From positions 1 to 64,000 of the forward strand of contig JADJVI010000032.1 in the NCBI GenBank assembly GCA_016710645.1: a stretch of DNA of 64,000 bases. Reading direction: 5' to 3'. Shown here piece after piece: positions 9,026 through 17,455 of this stretch. Each line of letters begins with the position of its first letter. Position 1 is the first letter of the stretch. This DNA is from Actinomycetales bacterium (GTDB lineage Bacteria; Actinomycetota; Actinomycetes; Actinomycetales; Dermatophilaceae). The position numbers and the translations under genes are program-made. The notes under the pieces are model-generated. The model was not told the origin of the DNA and searched no databases. It saw only the letters and a list, made by a program, of their open reading frames with translations.

Positions 9026-9511
9026 TCAGCTCTGGTTGAACGGACCGCGCGCGCCGTGCGGGCCAGACGCCCCCTCGGCCGCGACCTCGACATGGGCCGG
9101 GGAGAGCAGGAAGACCTTGTTGGTGACCCGCTCGATCGAGCCGCTGAGCCCGAAGACCAGGCCAGCGCCGAAGTCGACGAGCCGCTTGGCGTCCGTGTCG
9201 CCCATGTCCGAAAGGTTCATGATGACCGGGGTGCCCGCGCGGAAGGCCTCGCCAATGGCCTTGGCATCGTTGTACGTGCGGGGGTGGATCGTCGTGATCC
9301 GGTTGAGCGTGCCCAGCTGCGGTTCGCGGACCACGCGTGCGACCGGCGTGGGTCGCGTCGGCAGCGGGGTGACGTCGGCGACAGGACCGTCCGGCTCGTC
9401 GTACTCCTGCCCGTCCGACTCGTAGGGGTCGGCCTCATAGCGCGAGTCGTAGCGGCCGTCCTCCTCAGCCAAACCGAGGTACACCATCGTCTTGCGCAGT
9501 GCCCCACCCAT
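9026..9511 (-). CDS. sepF: Cell division protein SepF
   Basis: SepF anchors and bundles FtsZ at the membrane and substitutes for FtsA, which is absent from this cluster as in other actinobacteria. The 161-residue protein starts with an amphipathic membrane-binding helix (MGGALRKTMVYLGL), continues through an acidic linker (about residues 16-60), and has the conserved globular domain with RTYNDAKAIGEAF, GTPVIMNLSDM and RLVDFGAGLVFGLSG. It sits downstream of ftsZ, pgeF and the YggS-type gene, the standard order. The stop is followed by a possible hairpin built on the dispersed motif. Confidence 0.95.
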   Translation of the reverse strand: MGGALRKTMVYLGLAEEDGRYDSRYEADPYESDGQEYDEPDGPVADVTPLPTRPTPVARVVREPQLGTLNRITTIHPRTYNDAKAIGEAFRAGTPVIMNLSDMGDTDAKRLVDFGAGLVFGLSGSIERVTNKVFLLSPAHVEVAAEGASGPHGARGPFNQS

Positions 9512-9583
9512 GGTGAAACCCCTTGTCGTGTCGGCGTCACGGTCTCGCTCGCCCCTCGGGATGGGCGAGCATGTGGTTCGACG

Positions 9584-10303
9584 TTAGCGAACCGTTGGAC
9601 GCGATCCGAGGATTGCCGTGCCGACACGCACATGTGTCGCGCCCTGGGCGATGGCAGCCTCCAGGTCGCCGCTCATCCCTGCCGATACCCAATCGGCCTC
9701 GGGATGATCCGCCCGAATCCGGCGGGCGGCGCCGCCCAGGGTGCGGAAGGCGGCCTCCGGGTCGGCGCCCAGGGGTGCCACGGCCATGACTCCCCGCAGT
9801 CGCAGCTGGTCGTGCTCGGCGACCTGCGTGGCAAGCGCCGCCGCCTCCTCCAGCGGAATGCCACCGCGGCCCGACGCTGACGGGTCGGGCAGATCGAGGT
9901 CAATCTGGACCAGGCAGTCCAGCGGACGTCCGCGGTGTTCGGCGCCGCGGGCCAGGGCTGACACGAGCCGGGCGCGATCGACGGTCTGAACGACGTCGGC
10001 ATACCCCGCCACCGCCGCGGCCTTGTTCGACTGCAGCTGTCCGATGAAGTGCAGACACAGCTCGCGGCCTTCGGCGCGCAACGGCGGATACTTGACACTG
10101 GCTTCTTGATGGCGGTTCTCGCCGAAGTCACGGACTCCCAGGTCGTGCAGCAGCCGCACATCGTCGGCCGGAAAGAACTTGGTGACGACGATCAGCGTGA
10201 TCTCAGCCGGATCGCGACCGGCGGACGCCGTGGCCCGGGCGATGCGTTCGCGCACCGCCTGCAGCGATCGCGCCACCTCGTCGCGGCGTAGGGGGTTGCT
10301 CAT
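9584..10303 (-). CDS. YggS-family pyridoxal phosphate homeostasis protein
   Basis: This 239-residue single-domain PLP-binding protein belongs to the YggS/YlmE/PROSC family, a fold-type III TIM barrel without known catalytic activity that buffers PLP and affects amino acid pools. Signatures include the PLP lysine in LIVVTKFFPADDV, FGENRHQEA, HFIGQLQSNKA and the phosphate-binding end SAGMSGDLEAAI and VRVGTAILG. It lies between pgeF and sepF, as in many Gram-positive dcw clusters (YlmE position). Confidence 0.93.
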   Translation of the reverse strand: MSNPLRRDEVARSLQAVRERIARATASAGRDPAEITLIVVTKFFPADDVRLLHDLGVRDFGENRHQEASVKYPPLRAEGRELCLHFIGQLQSNKAAAVAGYADVVQTVDRARLVSALARGAEHRGRPLDCLVQIDLDLPDPSASGRGGIPLEEAAALATQVAEHDQLRLRGVMAVAPLGADPEAAFRTLGGAARRIRADHPEADWVSAGMSGDLEAAIAQGATHVRVGTAILGSRPTVR

Positions 10304-10355
10304 CGGCTATCGCCTCCACGTCCAGCTATAGCACGCGGCACTGCTCCGGGGCAGG

Positions 10356-11156
10356 TCACTTCCGCCCGAGACCTGCTCCGCTCGGGGCCGCGCCGTCGCT
10401 GAGGACCTGCCAGCTGCGGAAGTCTCCGCGCGGCATACGGTGCAGTCGAATCAGGCCCGCGAATCGGCCCGTGCGCCCGTCGCGCCGATAGGAATAGAGG
10501 TGCGGGGACTCGCGAGTGCACCCCGGAACCCGCAGGACCGGTATGCCGTGCTCGGCCAGTTGTGCGCTCACGCCGGCTGCCACATCAATCGCAGGGGTGC
10601 CGGTCGCCGAGACCGCCCACGAGTCCGGGCTGACGGCCGCCGCGTCGTCGCGCATCGTCGCGGGCACTTCATAGCATCGCGCGCATACCGACGGACCCAC
10701 GACTGCGCTGATCTCGACGGCCCCGGCCGCGGACATCGCGTCAACCGCGGCATCGACGATGCGGGCGATCATGCCGGGGCGTCCCGCGTGCACGGCAGCG
10801 ATGACGCCACCCTGCGGGTCGGCGAGCAGCACTGGCACGCAGTCCGCCACCAGCGCCCCCAGCACGAGGTCGGGGCTAGTCGACACCAGACCGTCTGCGG
10901 AGGCCGGCCGCTGCGTTCCCCAAGGCTCCTCGACGGCGACGACGCGTCGGCCGTGCACCTGGTCGGCAAAGACCAACCGGTCTGGCGGCACGTCCACAGC
11001 GGCAGCGAGGGCGCCCCGATTGGCCCCAACCGCCTCAGGGGCGTCGCCGACATGGTCGCCGAGGTTGAACTCGGCATACGGGGCTGCGCTCACCCCGCCC
11101 CACCGATCCGTGATGACCACGTCGACCGGGCCGCGGACTGCCCGCCAGGCGATCAC
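10356..11156 (-). CDS. pgeF: Peptidoglycan editing factor PgeF (YlmD/YfiH family)
   Basis: This 266-residue protein of the former multicopper polyphenol oxidase/laccase family is now known in E. coli to remove misincorporated Ser from UDP-MurNAc precursors. Metal-site motifs are visible: FADQVHG, LVADCVPVLL (Cys), IAAVHAGRPG (His) and GPSVCARCYEVP, ending with LYSYRRDGRTGRFAGLI. The HAGRPG form replaces the HAGWRG of proteobacterial members. It follows ftsZ with a gap of about 50 bases, a fixed actinobacterial order that suits a quality-control step for muropeptide synthesis. Confidence 0.92.
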   Translation of the reverse strand: MIAWRAVRGPVDVVITDRWGGVSAAPYAEFNLGDHVGDAPEAVGANRGALAAAVDVPPDRLVFADQVHGRRVVAVEEPWGTQRPASADGLVSTSPDLVLGALVADCVPVLLADPQGGVIAAVHAGRPGMIARIVDAAVDAMSAAGAVEISAVVGPSVCARCYEVPATMRDDAAAVSPDSWAVSATGTPAIDVAAGVSAQLAEHGIPVLRVPGCTRESPHLYSYRRDGRTGRFAGLIRLHRMPRGDFRSWQVLSDGAAPSGAGLGRK

Positions 11157-11204
11157 GAGATCACCCGTTGTGCACTCAGCGCGGGGCCGGCAGGGATTGG
11201 GGCG

Positions 11205-12416
11205 TCACTTGAGGAAGTCGGGGACGTCGAGGTCGTCAGCGTCGTCGGTCGGAACCCGAGGCACGCTGGGCATTGTCGGCGGCGTGGCCGGTGCCGGACG
11301 GACCTCCTGGTATGCCGGGTGGCCGCCCTCCGAACTGGCACTCGGGGTCTGGGCGGCGCTGGGAGCGACAGGCGCAGGCGGGATGACCGGCGCGGCCGAG
11401 GCTGCCGTCGCCCCGGTCGCCGGGCGGGCCGGCGTCGTTGCCCGGGCTTCCTGGCGGGGCGTCGGGTGACCGCCATCAAATCCGGCCGCGATGACCGTGA
11501 CCCGCACCTCGTCGCCGAGCGCGTCATCGATGACGGTGCCGAAGATGATGTTGGCCTCGGGGTGGGCGGCTTCTTGGACCAAGCGGGCGGCCTCATTGAT
11601 TTCGAAGAGGCCGAGGTCGGACCCACCGGAGATGGACAGCAGGACGCCGTGGGCGCCGTCGATCGAGGCTTCCAGCAGCGGCGAGGAGATGGCCGCCTCG
11701 GCGGCCTGCACCGCGCGGTCCTCACCACGGGCCGACCCGATGCCCATGAGCGCCGAGCCGGCGCCCTGCATGACCGACTTGACGTCGGCGAAGTCGAGGT
11801 TGATCAGACCCGGGGTGGTGATGAGGTCGGTGATGCCCTGGACACCGGACAACAGCACCTGGTCGGCGCTGCGGAAGGCGTCCATCATCGAGATGTTGCG
11901 GTCGCTGATCGACAGCAACCGGTCGTTCGGGATGACGATGAGGGTGTCGACCTCGTCCCGCAGGGTGCCGATCCCGGTCTCGGCCTGGTTGGCCCGGCGG
12001 CGACCCTCGAAGGTGAACGGGCGGGTGACCACACCGATGGTCAACGCCCCGAGCCCACGGGCGATGCGTGCCACGACGGGAGCGCCACCGGTGCCGGTGC
12101 CGCCACCCTCACCCGCGGTGACGAAGACCATGTCGGCCCCCTTGAGGACCTCCTCGATCTCCTCCGCGTGGTCCTCGGCGGCCTTGCGACCGACCTCGGG
12201 GTCAGCCCCAGCTCCCAGGCCGCGCGTGAGCTCACGGCCCACGTCGAGCTTGACGTCGGCGTCGCTCATGAGCAGGGCCTGGGCATCGGTATTGATGGCG
12301 ATGAACTCCACGCCCTTGAGGCCCTTGTCGATCATCCGGTTGATGGCGTTGACGCCACCTCCACCGATGCCGACGACCTTGATGACGGCGAGGTAGTTCT
12401 GCGGTGTTGCACCCAC
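11205..12416 (-). CDS. ftsZ: Cell division GTPase FtsZ
   Basis: FtsZ is the tubulin-like GTPase that forms the division ring. From a GTG start at 12416 (VGATPQNYLAVIKVVGIGGGG) it has 403 residues. The GTP-binding signature is GEGGGTGTGGAPVVA, and the T7 loop catalytic Asp lies in LINLDFADVKSVM. The GTPase and C-terminal domains end near residue 320. A Pro/Ala-rich linker of about 70 residues leads to the C-terminal peptide DDLDVPDFLK, the partner-binding tail. An open frame extends to an ATG at 12506, but those codons lack conservation and the PQNYLAVIKV start is the actinobacterial norm. It has its own 341-base upstream gap, so independent promoters are likely. Confidence 0.96.
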   Translation of the reverse strand: MGATPQNYLAVIKVVGIGGGGVNAINRMIDKGLKGVEFIAINTDAQALLMSDADVKLDVGRELTRGLGAGADPEVGRKAAEDHAEEIEEVLKGADMVFVTAGEGGGTGTGGAPVVARIARGLGALTIGVVTRPFTFEGRRRANQAETGIGTLRDEVDTLIVIPNDRLLSISDRNISMMDAFRSADQVLLSGVQGITDLITTPGLINLDFADVKSVMQGAGSALMGIGSARGEDRAVQAAEAAISSPLLEASIDGAHGVLLSISGGSDLGLFEINEAARLVQEAAHPEANIIFGTVIDDALGDEVRVTVIAAGFDGGHPTPRQEARATTPARPATGATAASAAPVIPPAPVAPSAAQTPSASSEGGHPAYQEVRPAPATPPTMPSVPRVPTDDADDLDVPDFLK

Positions 12417-12757
12417 GATGGTGGCCTTCCTGATGCGCGCTGCGGTCCCTGCAGTCCGGACGCGGAGCGCCGGTGCCGATTCACGTCGTAACGATCGGCC
12501 CGACACGCCGAGCCGCCTCTTGGTTAAGTCTGAAGGTCTAGTAGAGGTAGATTCCTAACCCAGCTACACCATCGCCCCGACGGTATGCATTGACACGGAG
12601 GTGGGCAAACACGTCGTCGGCGTGTCCTGGATCTCCACCTGAGATTGACCGGCGCAGTCCTGCCGACAGACATATGCCGTGTGACAACTGTGGCGCATGG
12701 GGCTCACGAGGCCAGTGAGGGTTACTGAGACGGGCCCCGCTCCGGAACGGGCCGACG
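12417..12757 (-). promoter_or_regulatory. Intergenic region between ftsQ and ftsZ, probable ftsZ promoter region
   Basis: This 341-base stretch is the only sizeable gap inside the mur/fts block. Part of it (12520-12600) is more AT-rich than its surroundings, including TAGGAATCTACCTCTACTAG on the minus strand about 120 bases before the ftsZ GTG. In other actinobacteria ftsZ has strong promoters here. I see no perfect -10/-35 pair. An 85-codon frame at 12538-12795 shows no recognisable protein and I do not call it a gene. Confidence 0.45.
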
Positions 12758-13516
12758 TCAGCGGGTGACGGGAGTGTCGGGGGTGCTGACGTCAATGGAC
12801 GCCGGTTTGGTGCCCATGAGGATGGTCAGCACCCGCAGCTTCTTCTCCGGATCCGAAGGCCCTCCCCACACCACCTTGACCCCCGCGAGCGTGAAGGTCA
12901 CCAGGTCCGACCCCGAGACGGTGATATCGCTGACCTGAACGCGCTGTTCAGCGGGCATGACCTGGAGCACCTGCAGCACGGCCCGCAGGCCCGCAGTCGC
13001 CGGCGCACTGCCCTCCCGGTTGACGGGGATGACTCCCGCCGGAATCTCCTGGACGATCCGGAACGAGGCGGCCTGGTCATCGACAAGGCTGAAGCTGCCG
13101 TCGCTGTTGCGCAGCGCCACCAAGGGGACCCGCGGATATACCGTGACCGTGAGAGCGTCAGGCCAACTCCGGGTGAGGTGGGCTTCCCGAACCACGGCAA
13201 CCTTGGCGACGGCCGCGGTGACTGCTGCCAGGTCGACCCGAGCCAGGGGCGTACCCGGTGGTACGGTCACGGCCGCGAGCACGGCTGCCTTGTCCGCCTC
13301 TTCGACGCCCTCGACCCGCACCTCGCGCAGCGCCAACACCGAGCTGAAGAAGACCAGCCAGGCCACGACTGCTGCGACCACGACCACACTCATCAGCGCC
13401 GCGATGAGCCGGGCCGGACGACGTCGCACGTCCGCAGCTCGTTGCTCGAACCGCACCCGGGAGCTGGCCAGACCAGTGCGTACGGCACGATGCCGGGTGA
13501 GCCACGACGGCGCCAT
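12758..13516 (-). CDS. ftsQ: Division protein FtsQ (POTRA domain)
   Basis: FtsQ (DivIB) links early and late divisome proteins, working with FtsL and the FtsI/FtsW synthase. The 252-residue protein has a basic cytoplasmic part (about 1-35), one membrane helix (LIAALMSVVVVAAVVAWLV), a POTRA domain starting at VLALREVRVEGVEEAD, and a beta domain with TRSWPDALTVTVYPRVPLVAL. It follows murC with a one-base overlap at 13516. Confidence 0.93.
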   Translation of the reverse strand: MAPSWLTRHRAVRTGLASSRVRFEQRAADVRRRPARLIAALMSVVVVAAVVAWLVFFSSVLALREVRVEGVEEADKAAVLAAVTVPPGTPLARVDLAAVTAAVAKVAVVREAHLTRSWPDALTVTVYPRVPLVALRNSDGSFSLVDDQAASFRIVQEIPAGVIPVNREGSAPATAGLRAVLQVLQVMPAEQRVQVSDITVSGSDLVTFTLAGVKVVWGGPSDPEKKLRVLTILMGTKPASIDVSTPDTPVTR

Positions 13517-14982
13517 CAGCGCGGTGCCGATCCCGCTGCCAGCCGGGCCAACAGCGCGGGGCCGAGCTCGTTGACATCACCGGCGCCGACGAAGCCCACG
13601 AGATCGCCGGGGCGGACCATGGCGTCGAGTTCAGCGAGGACCGCCTCGCGGTCCGCGATGAATCGGGCGTCTCGATCGGGGGCGACAGCGTGCACCGCCG
13701 CGGCGACCAGCGCGCCGCTGACACCCGGCATCGGATCTTCTCGGGCGGCATACACGTCGAGCACCCGCACCACGTCGGCACCCGCGAGGGCCGCCCCGAA
13801 CTCGGCGGCAAAATCCTTCGTACGGCTGTAGAGGTGCGGCTGGAAGACGGCCACGAAGCGCCCGCCGCGCTCGTCGGCGATGCGGCGGCCGGTCGAGACC
13901 GCCGCCGCGACCTTGGCCGGATTGTGGGCGTAGTCGTCCACGACATCGACGCCCCGCTCGGTGCCCTGATGCTCGAATCGTCGTCGCACACCGGGGAACT
14001 CGCGCAGGGCCTCCACGACCGCTCGTGGTTCGAGCCCGAGCCCCACTGCAGCGGCCGCGACGACGGCAGCCGCATTGCGGACGTTGTAGGCACCCGGCAA
14101 CGGCAGGTCCAGCAAGTAGTCGGCCCCGCCGACGTGCAGTCGTGCCGACGAGCGCAGCCCGGCGCTGGCAATCTCGTTGACCCGGACTTCGGCAGCGTGA
14201 CTGGTGCCGTAGCCGACGACCCGAAGCCCCTGCGCTTGGGCCCACCCGCCCAGCTGGGCCGCTCCGGGATCATCGACGCACACGACGAGCAGCCCATCGC
14301 TGGGGATGGTCGCGACGAACGCGCGATAGGCCTCCTCGACGACCTCGGCGGTGCCGTAGTAGTCGAGATGATCCGGCTGCACGCTGGTGACGACGGCGAT
14401 GTGCGGGTGGTAGACGAGGAAGGACCCGTCGCTCTCGTCGGCCTCGACGACATAGTGCGGGCCGGCACCCCAGCGGGCGTTGCCCATGACCCCGAGGTCG
14501 CCACCGACCAACTCCCCCCCGACGACGAACGAGGGGTCCTCGCCGAGGGCGGTGAGGAGGTAGGCGAACAGCGCGGTCGTCGTGGTCTTGCCGTTGGCGC
14601 CGGCTACAGCAATGCGCCAGTGTGTGTCGGTCATGGTGGCCGCCAACGCCTGGGACCGATGCAGGATCCGCAGCCCGCCAGCCCGCGCGGCAGCAAGTTC
14701 CGGGTTGTCCTCGCGGATCGCGCTGGAGACGACCACTGTGTCCGCGCCCTCGACATGGGCGGCGTCGTGGCCGATCCAGACCCGTGCCCCGGCCTCGGCG
14801 AGCGCCGCGACGACTGCCGAGTCCCGCGCATCCGACCCGGTCACCGAAATGCCCTGGGCGATCAGGACTCGCGCCACGCCGGACATCCCGGCACCGCCGA
14901 TCGCGATGAAGTGCACGACCCCGAGATCCCGCGCCGCCGGCACGGGGGCAAGGTAGTCGAAGCGGCTGGTCGGCAGGGTCAC
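13516..14982 (-). CDS. murC: UDP-N-acetylmuramate--L-alanine ligase
   Basis: MurC adds L-alanine to UDP-MurNAc, the first peptide step of cytoplasmic peptidoglycan synthesis. The 488-residue protein has the Rossmann domain with HFIAIGGAGMSGVARVL, the ATP loop AGANGKTTTTALFAYLL, the central motif VVEADESDGSFL, and YAHNPAKVAAAV in the C-terminal ligase domain. Length and motifs are normal. Its ATG overlaps the murG stop (ATGA at 14979-14982), consistent with coupling. Confidence 0.97.
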   Translation of the reverse strand: MTLPTSRFDYLAPVPAARDLGVVHFIAIGGAGMSGVARVLIAQGISVTGSDARDSAVVAALAEAGARVWIGHDAAHVEGADTVVVSSAIREDNPELAAARAGGLRILHRSQALAATMTDTHWRIAVAGANGKTTTTALFAYLLTALGEDPSFVVGGELVGGDLGVMGNARWGAGPHYVVEADESDGSFLVYHPHIAVVTSVQPDHLDYYGTAEVVEEAYRAFVATIPSDGLLVVCVDDPGAAQLGGWAQAQGLRVVGYGTSHAAEVRVNEIASAGLRSSARLHVGGADYLLDLPLPGAYNVRNAAAVVAAAAVGLGLEPRAVVEALREFPGVRRRFEHQGTERGVDVVDDYAHNPAKVAAAVSTGRRIADERGGRFVAVFQPHLYSRTKDFAAEFGAALAGADVVRVLDVYAAREDPMPGVSGALVAAAVHAVAPDRDARFIADREAVLAELDAMVRPGDLVGFVGAGDVNELGPALLARLAAGSAPR

Positions 14983-16130
14983 GACGAGCGTCCCGTTCGG
15001 ACCGCCGACCGGATGATCTCCACCATGGCGAGATCGGCATCCCGCCGCCCCGCCCCCGCGGCGGCCGTTGCCATGACATCGAGTCGAGCCCGATCCTGCG
15101 CCAACGGCACCACAGTCTCATCGACCCATTCGGGGGTGACCTGGGCGTCCTCGACGAGCAGGCCGCCTCCGGCCGCGACGACGTCGGCTGCGTTGAACCG
15201 CTGTTCGCCGTTGCCGATCGGCAGCGGGACGTAGACGGCTGGCAGCCCCACAGCGGTCAGTTCGCAGACGGTGTTGGCACCGGCCCTCGCCACGACCAGG
15301 TCAGCGACCGCCAGGGCGAGGTCCATGCGATCGGCGTAGCTCACGACCCGATAAGGCACCTCCGGGTCGGTCCCCTCCGGCTCGAAGTCCTTCCCCGCTC
15401 CGGTCACGTGCAACACCTGGATGCCCGCGGCGGACAGGGCGGCAGCGCGCGCGGCGAAGGCCGCGTTGAGCCGCTGCGCCCCCAAGGACCCTCCGGTGAC
15501 CAGCAGGGTCGGAAGCCCGTCGCGCAGCCCGTATGCCGTGAGCGCCTCCTCCCGCACGGCCCGTCGGTCCAACGTCGTGATCTCGCGGCGCAACGGCATA
15601 CCGATGCACTGCGCGTGCGGAAGGACCGTGCTCGGGAAGGTGGTCGCGACATGCCGAGTGAGGCGGGCGCCGAGGCGGTTGGCGAAGCCCGGCCGGGCGT
15701 TCTGCTCGTGGACGACGATGGGGATCTTGCGCATCCGAGCAGCCAGGTATGCCGGTGACGAGACATAGCCACCGAATCCCACCACGACCTGCGCCTGGGT
15801 GCGGTCGATGGCGGCCCCGGCCGCCACGACGGCGGCGCGCAGGTTGCCGGGGAAGCGCAGCGCCGCGGCGTTGGGCCGGCGCGGCATCGGCACTCGGGGG
15901 ACGAACTCCAGCGGATACCCCCGCTGCGGCACCAAGCGCGCTTCCAGCCCCGCCTCGGTGCCCAACGCGGTGACGGACACCTCGGGAAAAGATCGGGTCA
16001 GCGCGTCGGCGACAGCTAGCAACGGCGACACGTGGCCGGCGGTGCCGCCCCCAGCCAGCAGCACGGACCGCAACGGTGCGAGCTCCAGCTGGGACGCGGA
16101 GGGATCGACTGCAGGCGGAAGGGAACTCAT
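14979..16130 (-). CDS. murG: Lipid II synthase MurG (GlcNAc transferase)
   Basis: MurG transfers GlcNAc from UDP-GlcNAc to lipid I on the inner membrane face, giving lipid II. From ATG at 16130 it has 383 residues. Glycosyltransferase 28 motifs are VLLAGGGTAGHVSPLLA (donor loop 1), VVGFGGYVSSPAYLAA, VVHEQNARPGFANR, LLVTGGSLGAQRLN, and the donor-binding RAGANTVCELTAVGLPAVYVPL. The open frame runs much further upstream, but the start at MSSLPPAVDPSAS, 21 bases below the ftsW stop, is the sensible one. Confidence 0.96.
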   Translation of the reverse strand: MSSLPPAVDPSASQLELAPLRSVLLAGGGTAGHVSPLLAVADALTRSFPEVSVTALGTEAGLEARLVPQRGYPLEFVPRVPMPRRPNAAALRFPGNLRAAVVAAGAAIDRTQAQVVVGFGGYVSSPAYLAARMRKIPIVVHEQNARPGFANRLGARLTRHVATTFPSTVLPHAQCIGMPLRREITTLDRRAVREEALTAYGLRDGLPTLLVTGGSLGAQRLNAAFAARAAALSAAGIQVLHVTGAGKDFEPEGTDPEVPYRVVSYADRMDLALAVADLVVARAGANTVCELTAVGLPAVYVPLPIGNGEQRFNAADVVAAGGGLLVEDAQVTPEWVDETVVPLAQDRARLDVMATAAAGAGRRDADLAMVEIIRSAVRTGRSS

Positions 16131-16150
16131 GACCGGGTCCTTTGCGAGGG

Positions 16151-17455
16151 CTAGCGCGCCCGACGGCCGGGCAGGACGGCCAGCGAGCGCTTCACGACGC
16201 CGGGGCGGGCCGAAAGGATGTCCTGGGCGCCGGGTTCGTGGCGCGCGAAGGACACGAGCATGCCGACAGCCAGCATCGAGGAGATGAGGGCCGAGCCACC
16301 GGCGGAGACGAACGGTAGCGGGACCCCGATGACCGGCAGCAGCCCGATCACCGCGCCGATGTTGACCATCGCCTGGCCGAGGATCCACGCCATCGCCCCG
16401 GCTGTCGCGACACGGACGAAGTGATCGTCGCTGCGCAACACGATCCGCAGGCATGCCGTGGCGAAGACCAGGAAGAGCCCGAGGATGACCAGGGTGCCAG
16501 GCAGGCCCAACTCCTCGCCGATGATGGCGAAGATGAAGTCGTTGTGCGCCTCCGGCAACCAGGCCCACTTCTCCTTGCTGGCGCCCAGACCCACTCCCCA
16601 CCAGCCGCCGTCAGCGAGGGCATAGAGCCCGTGGACGGACTGACCGCAGACCCCGTTGGGGTCGGTGCAATCGCCGGAGAGCCAGTTGGTGATGCGTCCG
16701 ACACGGTTGGGGCTGGTCAGCACCAACCCGGCCACGACGGCGGCAGCGACGGCGCCAGCCAGGGCGAACAGGCGGGCCGACACACCAGCGACATAGAGCA
16801 CCACGCCCACGACGATGATGAGGATGAGGGCGGTGCCAAGGTCGTGGCCAGCCAGGACGAGACCGACCGTGAGCGCCACGATGGGGACCAAGTAAGGGAT
16901 GATCGCGGCTTTGAGGCTACCCAGCTGGTGGCGCCGGTTGGACAAGATGAGCGCTCCGACGAGGACCAGCCCGAGCTTGGTGAGTTCGGAGGGTTGCATG
17001 CTCATGCCGAAGATGCGCAGCCAGTTTCGGTTGCCGTTGACGACCGCTCCCAACGGGGTGAACACGGCGGCCTGCAGCGCCACGGCACCCACGAGCGCGG
17101 GTAGGGCCAGACGCTTCCACAATCGAACAGGGATCTTCGCCGCCACGATCGCTCCGACCAGGCCGACGACGGCGAAGACCGCCTGGTTGGTGAACACGGC
17201 ATACGAGGAGCCCTCGGCCTTGAGGGCGGTGACCATCGACGCGGACAGGACCATGACCAACCCGATGAGGACGAGGGCTGCGGTCGCGCCGATGAGGACG
17301 TAGTAGCTCGTGACCGGCGAGTCCAGACGCGCCCCCCAGGGGGCCCATCGGCGCTGGAGCTCCGCGACGCGGGAGCGCACGTCGCGGCGTCGACCGGCGA
17401 CCGGAGAGGTGGCAGCCGAGCGAGTAGGCGGGCGGCGTTGGCTGGTCGTCGTCAT
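16151..17455 (-). CDS. ftsW: Peptidoglycan glycosyltransferase FtsW (SEDS family)
   Basis: FtsW polymerises lipid II at the septum together with FtsI. From ATG at 17455 it has 434 residues with a basic cytoplasmic lead of about 50 residues and about ten membrane segments. SEDS motifs include NRNWLRIFGMSMQPSELTKL, GHDLGTALILI, the catalytic-loop region EAHNDFIFAIIGEELGLPG, and GVPLPFVSAGGSALI near the end. The start overlaps the murD stop by the ATGA junction at 17452-17455. Confidence 0.95.
   Translation of the reverse strand: MTTTSQRRPPTRSAATSPVAGRRRDVRSRVAELQRRWAPWGARLDSPVTSYYVLIGATAALVLIGLVMVLSASMVTALKAEGSSYAVFTNQAVFAVVGLVGAIVAAKIPVRLWKRLALPALVGAVALQAAVFTPLGAVVNGNRNWLRIFGMSMQPSELTKLGLVLVGALILSNRRHQLGSLKAAIIPYLVPIVALTVGLVLAGHDLGTALILIIVVGVVLYVAGVSARLFALAGAVAAAVVAGLVLTSPNRVGRITNWLSGDCTDPNGVCGQSVHGLYALADGGWWGVGLGASKEKWAWLPEAHNDFIFAIIGEELGLPGTLVILGLFLVFATACLRIVLRSDDHFVRVATAGAMAWILGQAMVNIGAVIGLLPVIGVPLPFVSAGGSALISSMLAVGMLVSFARHEPGAQDILSARPGVVKRSLAVLPGRRAR

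Noticed and set aside
10440..12491. Very long open frame (683 codons) on the plus strand opposite ftsZ and pgeF
   Set aside because: High GC keeps the opposite frame open; its protein is Arg/Gly-rich without any motif, and the minus strand holds ftsZ and pgeF with strong motifs.
12538..12795. Minus-strand frame of 85 codons between ftsQ and ftsZ
   Set aside because: Overlaps ftsQ, no recognisable protein, and it lies in the ftsZ promoter gap.
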